A DNA stretch of 64,000 bases, taken from positions 62,001-126,000 of the forward strand of contig JAEUMY010000010.1 in the NCBI GenBank assembly GCA_016791265.1, written 5' to 3'. Source of the stretch: Betaproteobacteria bacterium (GTDB lineage: Bacteria > Pseudomonadota > Gammaproteobacteria > Burkholderiales > Usitatibacteraceae). Made by a program: the position numbers and the translations under genes. Shown piece by piece: positions 44,853-53,892 of the stretch. Position 1 is the stretch's first letter, and every line of letters begins with the position of its first letter. The notes beneath the pieces are model-generated. The model saw nothing but the letters and a program-made list of their open reading frames with translations. It was not told the DNA's origin and searched no databases.

Positions 44853-46046
44853 ATGGATTGCAAAAAGACTCAAGTTTGGTACATCAAATCGCAGTCGGAA
44901 AACTCTTACCACAAGACACTAAGCTTACTTAGCGCTCTAAGCAAAGCGGTGGACCTTCGAATCTATCAACGTCCGCTGAGCAATGGAAAGCAACGCTTTG
45001 CCCATCTGCTCCAGTTGTTTGCTTGGTATGCGGATCTACGGAGAGAAGCAGCTCGAAAGGGCGCGCCTGAGATAGTTTGGATTGACGAGTTTCTATTCAA
45101 TCCCGCAGATCTGCTTCTCGCAAAACTAGCTTGCATAGGCTCGCGTTCATTAATCGTGAGCGGACCGCATGTATTGCGACAAGATCATCAGTACTATTCT
45201 TCTCTGAAGTACGCACTGGGTAGCCCCCCCATCCCTGTGATGCGATCCATCAAACACGCGCTCGTCGATTGGCTATGCTTAGCCAGCGTTGATGTTGTCC
45301 AATCATATTCCACGCAATATGCCAACAGACTTAAAAATTTTCCACTTATGCGATCCAAACCATCGGTGCTATGCCCAATTGGTCTCCCCGCCGAGCTTGA
45401 TCGCCTGCCGGCTTGGTCTTTCCCGAAAGAAGACATCAACAGCGTATTAAAGGTCGCGTTTTGGGGGGGAGCTAGCCCGCTGCATGGACTAAGCCTACTG
45501 GCGATCGTCGCGGCGCAACTTCGCGACAGAGGCATACACGTTCACTTTTCTTGCTTGACCCCAGAAACAGATTGTGTGGCGCGGCTTCGCCAAAGGATTG
45601 CAGCACTAAAAGTCGAATCCTCATTCGCGATCGTGAACATTCGAGCAGCTAGCACTAGTTTTCAAGATGTAATCGATTCGCATATTGCAATAAGCCACCT
45701 AATTGAACCCGATGTCAGCATGGCAGCGATAGACGCCTTTCGTGCTGTGACGACAAACAAGATGATGGAGATCCTTGCCCTCGGAGTGCCGCTCTTAATT
45801 GCAGACACCGAGGCGACTTGCGAATTCGTCAACGGCTCTGAGGCCTTCCTTGTTCCTCCAGGCTCTGCTGAGGCGATTGTAAATGTGATCGAATCAATTC
45901 TGCGAAATCCAGCAATACTGAATGAACGCGCAGATGCCGCAGGCAAGATGGCGCGAAGAACTCTCACTGCCGAGGCGGTTGGCACAGGGATTGCTGACCA
46001 ACTTAGGCAACTTCTGGCGCCTAGGGACAGTTCGAATCACCTATGA
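44853..46046 (+). CDS. Glycosyltransferase, GT4-like
   Basis: 397 residues. A GT-B architecture is suggested by a Rossmann-like N-terminal half (QVWYIKSQSENSYHKTLSLL) and a C-terminal nucleotide-binding half with VAFWGGASPLHGLSLL, TNKMMEILALGVPLLIADTEATCEFV and a final helix. The acceptor-side E-x7-E motif is weak. It is probably one of the transferases assembling the repeat unit at the inner face of the membrane; sugar specificity is unknown. Its stop overlaps the flippase start by 4 nt. Confidence 0.68.
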   Translation: MDCKKTQVWYIKSQSENSYHKTLSLLSALSKAVDLRIYQRPLSNGKQRFAHLLQLFAWYADLRREAARKGAPEIVWIDEFLFNPADLLLAKLACIGSRSLIVSGPHVLRQDHQYYSSLKYALGSPPIPVMRSIKHALVDWLCLASVDVVQSYSTQYANRLKNFPLMRSKPSVLCPIGLPAELDRLPAWSFPKEDINSVLKVAFWGGASPLHGLSLLAIVAAQLRDRGIHVHFSCLTPETDCVARLRQRIAALKVESSFAIVNIRAASTSFQDVIDSHIAISHLIEPDVSMAAIDAFRAVTTNKMMEILALGVPLLIADTEATCEFVNGSEAFLVPPGSAEAIVNVIESILRNPAILNERADAAGKMARRTLTAEAVGTGIADQLRQLLAPRDSSNHL

Positions 46047-47374
46047 CTCTAGGTGCAAAAGATCTAGCTTTTGATGTAAGCCTGGGACTGGTAGCGAGAC
46101 TCGTATCACTGGTTGTGGGAGTCACTAACCTTGCAGTAATTGCACGAATCCTCACACCTTTGGAGTACGCAGTTCTTGGAGCGCTCAGCAGCCTCGCAAT
46201 AGTCGTTCCTTGGTGTGATATCGGGCTTGGCGCTGCAAGTCAGAATGCTGCTAGTCGGAAGCTTGCAAAGAGCCTCTCGATCACAAGGCTAGTCTTGTGT
46301 ACTCGGCAGTTTGTAGTTTGGCTTGGGGTGCCAATTGCAGGGCTAGTCTTGATCTCAATACAGTTTGTGCTTCCCCTACTTATTGGAAACGAGTCAATTT
46401 ATGGAGGTGTGACATCTAATCCTCTGATGCTCCCCGTCGCTGTTTTCATATTTTCCGCAATTGGCCTAACGTCAATTGCAAATAGAATGCTTTTCGCCCT
46501 TGGACTGGCGCGCGTCGTCTATTGGCTTAGCATCTGCGCCTCAGTCGCAACTCTCGGCGCCGGAATTGCGTTGCGAGAGGACCCAGGATTCGCAAACTCT
46601 CTTACCGCATTCTTGGTTCTTCATGCCCCCTTGGCGCTCGCCGGAGGCGTGGGCTGGTTCTCTTTGATTGCGCGCACTAAGGGAACCACTGTCGGCAGGA
46701 AGTGGATTCGAGTAGTTGAAATACTCATAGCTCGCGGTCGTCAGTATTGGCTCATATTGTTCGCTGGAGCTTTGATTTATGGGACAGACTTCATCATCCT
46801 GTCTCAATCGGCTTCAGTTGATGAGCTCGCAAGTTACGCCGCACTTCAACGATTAATTGGTTTGGCAGTGGTCAGCTACGGTGTTTTTCTGGCTAATCTT
46901 TGGCCTCGCCTCACCCTCAAATTCTCCACGGCGCAGCATGGCTTAGAAATGCGCGCCGCAGTGGATGAATTGCTGCGGACCGCTTGGATTGCATCGGGGT
47001 GTACTCTGCTCACAGGAGTCTTTCTCTGGCCAGTGTTCGATGACGCGTTTCGCATCATCTTCGGAAACGCCATTCAGATGCCGTCCACCGGTTGCTTGAT
47101 CGCAGCATTGATTCACTGTGCCGTGAGAGTGTGGACTGATACATTGGCAACAGCGCTCTTCGCAATCAGCGACTTCAAATGGTTTTTGAAATGGGTCCCA
47201 ATTCAGATCGCAGTTACAGTTGGTGCGGGGCTCTTGCTGGCCGCCCCATTTGGCTCTACCGGGGTCGTCCTCGGAATGCTGGTTGGTTCGGTTGCAACAG
47301 CCTGCTGGCTGTTACCGCTTCGACTGTTGAAACTCGCCAACGCCCCAATTTTGCAATCCAAGCCAGGGTCTTAA
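46043..47374 (+). CDS. Wzx-type polysaccharide flippase
   Basis: 443 residues with about twelve to fourteen hydrophobic helices and few polar loops, including LVARLVSLVVGVTNLAVIARILTP at the N-terminus, the usual start of the polysaccharide-transport MOP family, and GADFII-like IYGTDFIILSQSASVDELASYAAL. It flips the lipid-linked repeat unit to the periplasmic face for the polymerase at 50435. The gene is AT-rich like its neighbours. Confidence 0.8.
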   Translation: MTLGAKDLAFDVSLGLVARLVSLVVGVTNLAVIARILTPLEYAVLGALSSLAIVVPWCDIGLGAASQNAASRKLAKSLSITRLVLCTRQFVVWLGVPIAGLVLISIQFVLPLLIGNESIYGGVTSNPLMLPVAVFIFSAIGLTSIANRMLFALGLARVVYWLSICASVATLGAGIALREDPGFANSLTAFLVLHAPLALAGGVGWFSLIARTKGTTVGRKWIRVVEILIARGRQYWLILFAGALIYGTDFIILSQSASVDELASYAALQRLIGLAVVSYGVFLANLWPRLTLKFSTAQHGLEMRAAVDELLRTAWIASGCTLLTGVFLWPVFDDAFRIIFGNAIQMPSTGCLIAALIHCAVRVWTDTLATALFAISDFKWFLKWVPIQIAVTVGAGLLLAAPFGSTGVVLGMLVGSVATACWLLPLRLLKLANAPILQSKPGS

Positions 47375-47779
47375 AAGAAATGTGCAATTCACCAGCTACA
47401 ATCAAAGTACTACTTTGGCGATGAAGTACATCTTCACCCGAGTGCCAGGCTACTCGGATCTGTGCATGTGCGCTGCTACGGAAAAAATGATATCGAAGAA
47501 GATGCCCTCTTCACGGGAGCCCTGCGCTACAACCCTCTTGGTGACGCTACATTGTCCTGCATTGTTTCTCATGAAGGCGCCGCGATCAGAATTTGCCCCC
47601 TTTGCACGGCAGTGTGGCTTCTGCCGTTACAGCTTTGGCAGGAAATTAGCCGCAAGAGTACACCCTAGCATTTGGCATTGACGCTATTCGTGAAGCGCAC
47701 CATTTTTTTGACGACTTGAGTCGGAAGTGAGAAGCCTGCGTCTTTCATGTTCCACCGTTGAAATGGGAAGGTAGATTGG
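47375..47779. other. 405-bp gap with possible decayed coding sequence
   Basis: A 68-codon frame (47462-47668, HVRCYGKNDIEEDALFTGA onward) and an overlapping 99-codon frame are open, but neither resembles a known family or has a good ribosome site. Probably a remnant or spacer between flippase and methyltransferase. Confidence 0.4.
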
Positions 47780-48508
47780 ATGATCAGGTTCGGGAAAGGC
47801 ATTGTCAAAAGCACGCTAAGAAAGTTTGGAGTTGATATTCACAAGCATGCGCCGGATGTATCGCCAAGCGCCCAAATAGCTGCTGCATTACGCAAGTTTG
47901 AGATTGACCTTATTCTTGATGTTGGCGCCAACCAAGGCCAATTTGCATCGGAGACGCGGGCATGTGGCTACGCAGGGAATATTGTTTCATTTGAGCCACT
48001 TTCTGCGGCACACGCCGCATTGCTCCAACTTAGCGCTGGAGACCCAAAATGGAGTGTGCATCCAAGGTGCGCATTAGGAGCGCGGAACGGCGAAACTGAA
48101 ATCAACATCGCAGGCAACTCTGCGAGCAGTTCTTTGCTTCCTATGCTGGACAGCCATATTCAGGCTGCGCCATATGCCGCGTACATTGGAAGCGAGTTTG
48201 TTACGTTGCAGACCTTGGATTCTATTGCGCTTGAACATGTAACAAAATTCAAGAATCCATTCCTCAAGGTTGACACCCAAGGCTTTGAGTGGGAAGTTTT
48301 AGACGGTGCCATGAATGTCCTTCCACACTTGCGGGGCATACTTCTGGAATTAACTCTAGTCCCACTATATCAAGGCCAACATTTGTGGAGAGAATTGATA
48401 AGCCGTTTGGAAGTGGAAGGATTTTCCCTTTGGGCATTACAGCCTGGATTTACGGACCCTCGTGACGGAAGAACTCTCCAGGCAGACGGATTATTTATCC
48501 GCTTGTGA
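47780..48508 (+). CDS. FkbM-family methyltransferase
   Basis: 242 residues. The SAM-binding motif I is LILDVGANQGQFASETRACGY, followed by IVSFEPLSAAH, TLDSIALEHV and LKVDTQGFEWEVLDG, the standard FkbM signature. Such enzymes O-methylate sugars in surface glycans and natural products. It probably methylates a residue of this organism's repeat unit. The gene is preceded by a 405-bp gap, so it may have its own promoter. Confidence 0.85.
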   Translation: MIRFGKGIVKSTLRKFGVDIHKHAPDVSPSAQIAAALRKFEIDLILDVGANQGQFASETRACGYAGNIVSFEPLSAAHAALLQLSAGDPKWSVHPRCALGARNGETEINIAGNSASSSLLPMLDSHIQAAPYAAYIGSEFVTLQTLDSIALEHVTKFKNPFLKVDTQGFEWEVLDGAMNVLPHLRGILLELTLVPLYQGQHLWRELISRLEVEGFSLWALQPGFTDPRDGRTLQADGLFIRL

Positions 48509-48564
48509 TCACTCGACAAGCCTTCGCTCATGACATCGCATCGAAGTTAGTTCATGCATGCCGT

Positions 48565-49359
48565 TTAAGTTGAGACCTTTCTTAGCACGACTAAATCGTT
48601 TAGGTTGTCAATTACACCGACTTGAATGTCTTCGACTTGCATTACCTTGCTCCACTCTCTTCTCAGGTATTCCGGGGTTTGATACGTGGCGCCGTATTTA
48701 TTGCCAGTTCCCGGAGACTTAAAGTGGGGCGGATATTCGGAGTATTGAAAGCCGGTAGATACAAGCTCATTCAAGCCAAAAGACACCGCTTGGAGATGAG
48801 TGCCGCGCTGGTAGCCGTATGGTCCAATCGTAGTGATCAAGGCTATCCCTCCTGGCTTTAGAACTCGCTTGACCTCTCTAAGCCAGGGGATTTGTAATTC
48901 GGGCGCTAGATGTGTCCAGACAGATACCGCGTATACAACGTCGAAAAACGAGTCTTTGAAACCAAGCGGGGGGGCAAAATTGTTAGACCCGGCGTGGACG
49001 TCCGGAAAATTCTTGGCAATGTATTCTCGGGCAGTTTCGTCAACATCGCTGGTATAGAGCGTCACGGGGTCACTAAGGAAGTACTGCATTACTCTTCCGA
49101 CGCCCGCGCCGAGATCCAATACGCGCGTCTCGCCCTTTGAAGGCCCGCCGAACTTTTGCATCGCCTGTTTAATTGGCAGATAACAGCGCCGACCGGCAGC
49201 CATGAATTTCCAAACACTTCGACTTCCTACGCGCATTCTGTTTTCGGCCGGCGGAATGGGCAAACGGTATCCTGCAATAAGTCTGTAAAGGAAAATATTC
49301 AACGGGTCAAAAAGGATGTACGCGCGTCCAAGCATTTTTCGAATCGTTATCTGTGCCAT
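48565..49359 (-). CDS. Class I SAM-dependent methyltransferase
   Basis: 264 residues. Motif I is VLDLGAGVGRVMQYFL, then LYTSDVDETAREYIAKN, FFDVVYAVSVWTHL and VLKPGGIALITT. The N-terminus (FDPLNIFLYRLIAGYRLPIPP) is an amphipathic extension. It is the only gene on the minus strand between 35.5 and 62 kb, which points to an independent acquisition within the variable segment. Substrate unknown, probably a sugar or lipid-linked intermediate. Confidence 0.82.
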   Translation of the reverse strand: MAQITIRKMLGRAYILFDPLNIFLYRLIAGYRLPIPPAENRMRVGSRSVWKFMAAGRRCYLPIKQAMQKFGGPSKGETRVLDLGAGVGRVMQYFLSDPVTLYTSDVDETAREYIAKNFPDVHAGSNNFAPPLGFKDSFFDVVYAVSVWTHLAPELQIPWLREVKRVLKPGGIALITTIGPYGYQRGTHLQAVSFGLNELVSTGFQYSEYPPHFKSPGTGNKYGATYQTPEYLRREWSKVMQVEDIQVGVIDNLNDLVVLRKVST

Positions 49360-49454
49360 TCATTGCTCGCATTGGTATGAGGCTGAAAAGTATAGCCCCG
49401 CTTGAAGTTCACTTTAGATTGCTGCCAAATTCATGCTGATTAGAAGACTTCGTG

Positions 49455-50252
49455 ATGTTCACAATCATTATCGCCACCAAGAATAACGCGGACAACTTGG
49501 ACCGATGCCTAACCCATCTGGCGACCATCACGGTTCCCAAGCAAGTGATCGTCAAAGATGCGAAATCGACCGACCATACTGACGAGATAATTACGAAGAA
49601 CGCTGCGGTGGTGTCTAAATTCATAAGTCTTTCCGATAAGGGCATTTACGATGCCTGGAACCAGGCATTGCCGTACGCTGCGGGGGAATACATTTGTTTT
49701 TCGGGCGCAGACGATCTTATTGACCGAGGTTGGATTGCAGCTGCGCTCTCGTACGCCTCCGAGGTGCAAGTGAAGCCTGCACTGATTTATGGAAATTTGA
49801 TTCGGCGCCTCGGCGACCGCGAGAGGCTCTACGCACCACCGGAAATGACCGAAATCTACCCCACAGACTTGCGCCGGTTTTGGATTCCTCATCCGGGGTT
49901 GCTCCACCATCGCTCGCTGTTCGATGGGCGCACATTTCGTCAAGACCTTCAATTAGCAGGCGACTACCACTTCATACTGAGAGCTGTACTTCTAGCTGGG
50001 CGAGTCACATGCAAAAAAATTGTTGGCACACAATGCATCATGGGTGCCGATGGCCTGAGCCACAGTATGAAGGGAGTTGACCTCAGCGAGCTCGATTTTG
50101 AGAAGATCGAGACTGAGTTAGGATTTCGTCCAGCCCCTCCACGGATTCGCGTACAGTTCTTGCGCCTGGTATCTAGTTGGTGTCCTGTGTGTGCTCTCAG
50201 GCTGCGCAGGCTCTCTTGGTGGTTGCTCGGAGAAAGAAAGCTTCGGTCGTAG
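49455..50252 (+). CDS. GT2-family glycosyltransferase
   Basis: 265 residues from the ATG at 49455; a GTG directly before it is possible. GT-A fold: FTIIIATKNNADNLDRCL, a DAKSTDHTDEII nucleotide-binding segment, DKGIYDAWNQAL, and the metal-site region GADDLI. It resembles WcaE-like transferases of colanic-acid-type clusters. It adds one sugar to the lipid-linked unit. A 182-bp gap follows before the polymerase. Confidence 0.83.
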   Translation: MFTIIIATKNNADNLDRCLTHLATITVPKQVIVKDAKSTDHTDEIITKNAAVVSKFISLSDKGIYDAWNQALPYAAGEYICFSGADDLIDRGWIAAALSYASEVQVKPALIYGNLIRRLGDRERLYAPPEMTEIYPTDLRRFWIPHPGLLHHRSLFDGRTFRQDLQLAGDYHFILRAVLLAGRVTCKKIVGTQCIMGADGLSHSMKGVDLSELDFEKIETELGFRPAPPRIRVQFLRLVSSWCPVCALRLRRLSWWLLGERKLRS

Positions 50253-50434
50253 CCGCGATGATGTTGAGCCCATCAAAGTATTCCATTGAGGACCCTTGCA
50301 ATATCCAAGCAATGCCCTTTACTTCCTTGCTTATTGTATGAGCAGCCAAGCGATTGGCTCTGATTCAGTCCCGTTAGTGGAATTTCGCCTAGATTGGCCT
50401 GATCCCTTAGCAAAACAAAGACGAACATAACCTC

Positions 50435-51736
50435 ATGCAGCCAGCGTCAAAGAATAAGTTATCCGTACCTGTCGTAATCACGGCGAGCAGCTTGCTAGGC
50501 CTGACCTCCGCATATGCAACGAGCACTTGGTTCACTCTATCCGTGGCCGGCAGTATTGCAATCGGGCTGGTCGCTGCGGTCAATCTGTTTCTCCAAGGCT
50601 CCCGGTCCGTAAAAGTCACTTGGGCGTTTGGTCTTGCTGTCGCGATGTTGATGGTGGTCGCAATCTCCGCAACGATTACATCTTTTGGCCACTCTGAAAA
50701 ACTTTGGAACCACACGTTAGCGCGTGTATTCACGATCGTCGTGATGTTTTGGCTTCCGCTTGCTCTCTTGGAGTCCAATGCTGATATCGCTGAAGCATTT
50801 CGAATGGGCTGCATTCTTTCAGCCGTCGCAGTGATCGCTCTTATATTCAACGACTTCCTTAGGCTCAATGGGATGCCCAACTTCCTGACTGTGCCCCATA
50901 TCGAAATAGACGAAGAGTTCTCTGCGATAGTTCGGGGCTTCATTTTCAGGGCCCGGGGTGGTGGCTATGAACCAACTCACGACGCAGCAGTGATCGCCGC
51001 AATTCTTCCTCTCATGATTAGTCGGCTATCACACTGGTGGCGAATCATTTGGGCAACAGGAATCGTGGTGGCTGTTTACTTCATGGGCTACAGCGCAGCA
51101 CTGGTGTTCTGGTTGATCGCTTTCTTGATCTGTTACAGCTTCTTGCATCGCAAGACCCGCCTTAGCACACGGCTCCTCTCCGTAATAAAGATGGCTGCAT
51201 CTGTTGCCCTGGCACTAGTTATTCTCGATTCACTTGATATTCTCAGCGACCTCAATATCAAGCTCGAGAGCGCTAGCTTTGAACAACGGCTGGTATCACT
51301 ACAATCCATTGTTGAAGGCAGTACTCAAAGTGCCACTACATTTCTCTTTGGGTACGGCCCTGGGGGATATATCGCCCTAAACGTAGACGCAGTCACGAAT
51401 ACCTACGCCAGCTTCCTCTTGGATCTTGGTATAGCTGGCCTTGTTGTCTACCTTTCGCTCATCGCTACCACCTGCTACCGCCTTGTAGCGCTCTCAAACC
51501 CTCTTTACCTCTCCGCATTCATAGCGTATGCCTTGGTCATATGCGGCTCGATCGGTAATTATTGGTTTCCAACGCACTGGCTAATTTTCCTTTATCCCGT
51601 ATTCGCTCAGCTGGACCATCGGCGGGCTGCTGGTTTCGCCTTATCTGAAAAACAGAATGCCCCATTTGGCAGCAGGTGCGATTTGCCAGGCCTGACAGTT
51701 CCCAAAACGAGTCCGATGAGGATTCAACAGAAATGA
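50435..51736 (+). CDS. O-antigen polymerase-like membrane protein (Wzy)
   Basis: 433 residues with about ten hydrophobic segments. The periplasmic loop carries FLFGYGPGGYIALNVDAVTN, similar to the PF04932 GxGPGxxI motif, followed by TYASFLLDLGIAGLVVYLSLIAT. It probably polymerises repeat units at the periplasmic side. Sequence is highly variable in this family, so the call rests on topology plus this motif and on position. Its stop overlaps the next start by 4 nt. Confidence 0.75.
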   Translation: MQPASKNKLSVPVVITASSLLGLTSAYATSTWFTLSVAGSIAIGLVAAVNLFLQGSRSVKVTWAFGLAVAMLMVVAISATITSFGHSEKLWNHTLARVFTIVVMFWLPLALLESNADIAEAFRMGCILSAVAVIALIFNDFLRLNGMPNFLTVPHIEIDEEFSAIVRGFIFRARGGGYEPTHDAAVIAAILPLMISRLSHWWRIIWATGIVVAVYFMGYSAALVFWLIAFLICYSFLHRKTRLSTRLLSVIKMAASVALALVILDSLDILSDLNIKLESASFEQRLVSLQSIVEGSTQSATTFLFGYGPGGYIALNVDAVTNTYASFLLDLGIAGLVVYLSLIATTCYRLVALSNPLYLSAFIAYALVICGSIGNYWFPTHWLIFLYPVFAQLDHRRAAGFALSEKQNAPFGSRCDLPGLTVPKTSPMRIQQK

Positions 51737-52701
51737 ACGCTATCAAGCGAGTCATAAAGTCCCTTTTGCCCGCACTCGATGCGATTGCCGCAGTGTTCAC
51801 ACTGCCAGCAGCAGCCTACATGTTTTGCATCCGCCGAATTGGCGTCCAGCATTTGCCATTCAGCCGGCGAATATTCGCGTTTGTGGGTTTTTTCCCAATC
51901 CGCGACCACTACTACGAACCACTCTTTCATGCTGGCCAGTTATCCAAACCACTCAACTCCAATCGCAGCTTGCCGGGATTGCAGATGAACGTCGGCGAGC
52001 AACTGTCGCTCCTTGAGCAGTTCAGATACAGCGAAGATATTCTTGGACTCGAAGGTAGGTGTATTTCGGACATCAGTTTTCGAGCTGACAATGGTTCCTT
52101 TCTTGAGGGCGATTTTGAGTTCTTGTACAGCTTAATTCGCGCCAAAAGGCCAAAACGAATCATTGAGGTGGGCAGTGGAAACTCTACGATTGTGGCTGCG
52201 TTAGCCATTATCGACAACAAGAGCGAGACGCCAAATCATGAATGCACGCATATCTGCATTGAGCCTTATGAGATGCCTTGGCTCGAGAAATTAGGCGTGA
52301 CGGTATTGAGAGAGCGAGTCGAAACACTCTCGCCTGCTTTCTTCGCCCAGCTTGGCGAGAACGATCTGCTGTTCATAGACTCATCTCATGTCATCCGCCC
52401 TCAGGGTGACGTTTTGCATTTGTATTTGGAGGTTCTTCCGACACTTGCGCCGGGTGTCATCGTACACATACACGACATATTTACACCGAACGATTACCTC
52501 AGCCGTTGGGTAACCCAGGAGGTGAAGTTGTGGAATGAGCAGTACTTGGTCGAAGCTTTTCTGTCCAATAATGCCGCCTGGCGAATAATTGGCGCCTTGA
52601 ACTTTCTGCACAAGGCGCATTTCAACGAACTGAAGAGCGCCTGTCCCCTGATCAGGCCGACCAGTGAACCTGGCTCTCTATACATACAGCGATGCGCCTA
52701 G
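51733..52701 (+). CDS. Class I SAM-dependent methyltransferase
   Basis: 322 residues from the ATG at 51733, overlapping the polymerase stop (ATGA). A hydrophobic N-terminal segment (about 10-36) may hold it at the membrane. The catalytic domain has RIIEVGSGNSTIVAALAI as SAM motif I, CIEPYEMPWL, LLFIDSSHVIRPQGDVLH and VHIHDIFTPNDY. An exact palindrome is read as RRIFAFVGF, the only perfect copy in the low-GC part of the cluster. Substrate unknown. Confidence 0.78.
   Translation: MNAIKRVIKSLLPALDAIAAVFTLPAAAYMFCIRRIGVQHLPFSRRIFAFVGFFPIRDHYYEPLFHAGQLSKPLNSNRSLPGLQMNVGEQLSLLEQFRYSEDILGLEGRCISDISFRADNGSFLEGDFEFLYSLIRAKRPKRIIEVGSGNSTIVAALAIIDNKSETPNHECTHICIEPYEMPWLEKLGVTVLRERVETLSPAFFAQLGENDLLFIDSSHVIRPQGDVLHLYLEVLPTLAPGVIVHIHDIFTPNDYLSRWVTQEVKLWNEQYLVEAFLSNNAAWRIIGALNFLHKAHFNELKSACPLIRPTSEPGSLYIQRCA
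51867..51878. repeat. Iterated palindrome, exact copy 17
   Basis: GCGAATATTCGC in the methyltransferase gene, read as Arg-Ile-Phe-Ala; isolated from other perfect copies by about 10 kb upstream and 8 kb downstream. Confidence 0.95.
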
Positions 52702-52716
52702 CGTATTGCCCAATCT

Positions 52717-53814
52717 ATGAGGCCGCCCATGACGCAGGCCTCTGACTTAGCCGATCAGAGTCCACACGCCAAACTGGCGCGACCAACGGTCTATTACGTC
52801 CTGCCAGGACTGAGCGTCGGAGGAGTCGAGACTGCGCTTGGAAAATCCTTCAACCAGCTACTCGACGATGTCGACCTGCGAGTTGCAACTCTAGATCGCA
52901 CTACCCCGAACTTGCAGGGTATTCCGAGTAGACGGCTCGACTTTCTGCTGCTTAGAGAAATTTTTGCAAGTCGATCAACCTCCATCTTGCTTACTTCGCT
53001 TTGGCGAGCGCATCTACTGGGTCTTCTACTCTGCCCTTTCGGCGTCAATTGGGTTGCCTTCTTTCACAACGCCTTCAGAGCAGGACACCCGCTAGACAGG
53101 ATGGTTTGCTATTTGGCAGCGCGCTTTGCATCACACTGTCTGTTTGACTCGAAGCAGACCAAGCAGGATTTTGAGACTTTAGTAGGCAAGCCACTGGGAA
53201 GTATCGTGCCTTTCCTAATACGCCCCCCAAAAGAGGCGGTCGCGTCACGAGCTTTCGCTCCAACTCCGCGTCCGATAGACATCATCTACGTAGGAAGACT
53301 TGTTCCAATCAAGCGCCTGGATTTATGCGCATCGCTCGTCGAGGCCGTTGTTGCCCGCTCACCCCAAGCCAAGTTCAGCTTCATAGGGCAAGGACCTGAC
53401 GCTGTAGTCTTGAATCAACTAGCGCGGCGATTTCCCAATAATGTTGATGTTCTAGGCATGCTCTCCAATCATGAGGCCCGATCTGCAATGAGCAAGTCGA
53501 AGTTCATTGTCTGCCTCTCGGATTTTGAGGGAATGGCGATGGCGCTAATCGAAGGCATTCAGGAAGGTTGCGTTCCAATTGTACGGTTGTCAGGCGAGAT
53601 TCCCAACTACGTTGACAATGATTGCGGCGTCATTTGTGCCGAACCGTTCTCGCCCAGCGAGATCGCTAGCGAATTGGCGATACTGCTGAGTGACCACCGT
53701 AAGCTCGCGATGCTGAGCGAGAGGGCGCAGTCGAATATTCGCCAGTACCCTGACTACGCTTCCACCTTGAGCTCGGAACTACATCAGTTCGCGAAGAGAA
53801 TCAGCGCTAAATGA
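52717..53814 (+). CDS. GT4-family glycosyltransferase
   Basis: 365 residues from the ATG at 52717, with a second ATG at 52729. GT-B fold: VYYVLPGLSVGGVETALGKSF near the N-terminus, DIIYVGRLVPIKRLD at the domain junction and the donor-site motif EGMAMALIEGIQEGCVPIV. It lengthens the repeat unit; donor and linkage cannot be read. A one-mismatch palindrome is read as QSNIRQY near the C-terminus. Confidence 0.85.
   Translation: MRPPMTQASDLADQSPHAKLARPTVYYVLPGLSVGGVETALGKSFNQLLDDVDLRVATLDRTTPNLQGIPSRRLDFLLLREIFASRSTSILLTSLWRAHLLGLLLCPFGVNWVAFFHNAFRAGHPLDRMVCYLAARFASHCLFDSKQTKQDFETLVGKPLGSIVPFLIRPPKEAVASRAFAPTPRPIDIIYVGRLVPIKRLDLCASLVEAVVARSPQAKFSFIGQGPDAVVLNQLARRFPNNVDVLGMLSNHEARSAMSKSKFIVCLSDFEGMAMALIEGIQEGCVPIVRLSGEIPNYVDNDCGVICAEPFSPSEIASELAILLSDHRKLAMLSERAQSNIRQYPDYASTLSSELHQFAKRISAK
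53731..53742. repeat. Iterated palindrome, 11/12 match
   Basis: TCGAATATTCGC, first base changed, in the GT4 gene and read as Ser-Asn-Ile-Arg. Confidence 0.7.
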
Positions 53815-53892
53815 GCATCTCTGCTACCAGCTTCGTACCTAACCGAACCCTCACCTCTTGCAGCTACCGCTTGGATTGGGAGGCATGACTCA

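Noticed and set aside
48729..48740. GCGGATATTCGG as another palindrome copy
   Set aside because: Two mismatches; kept out of the count because such matches are much easier to get by chance.
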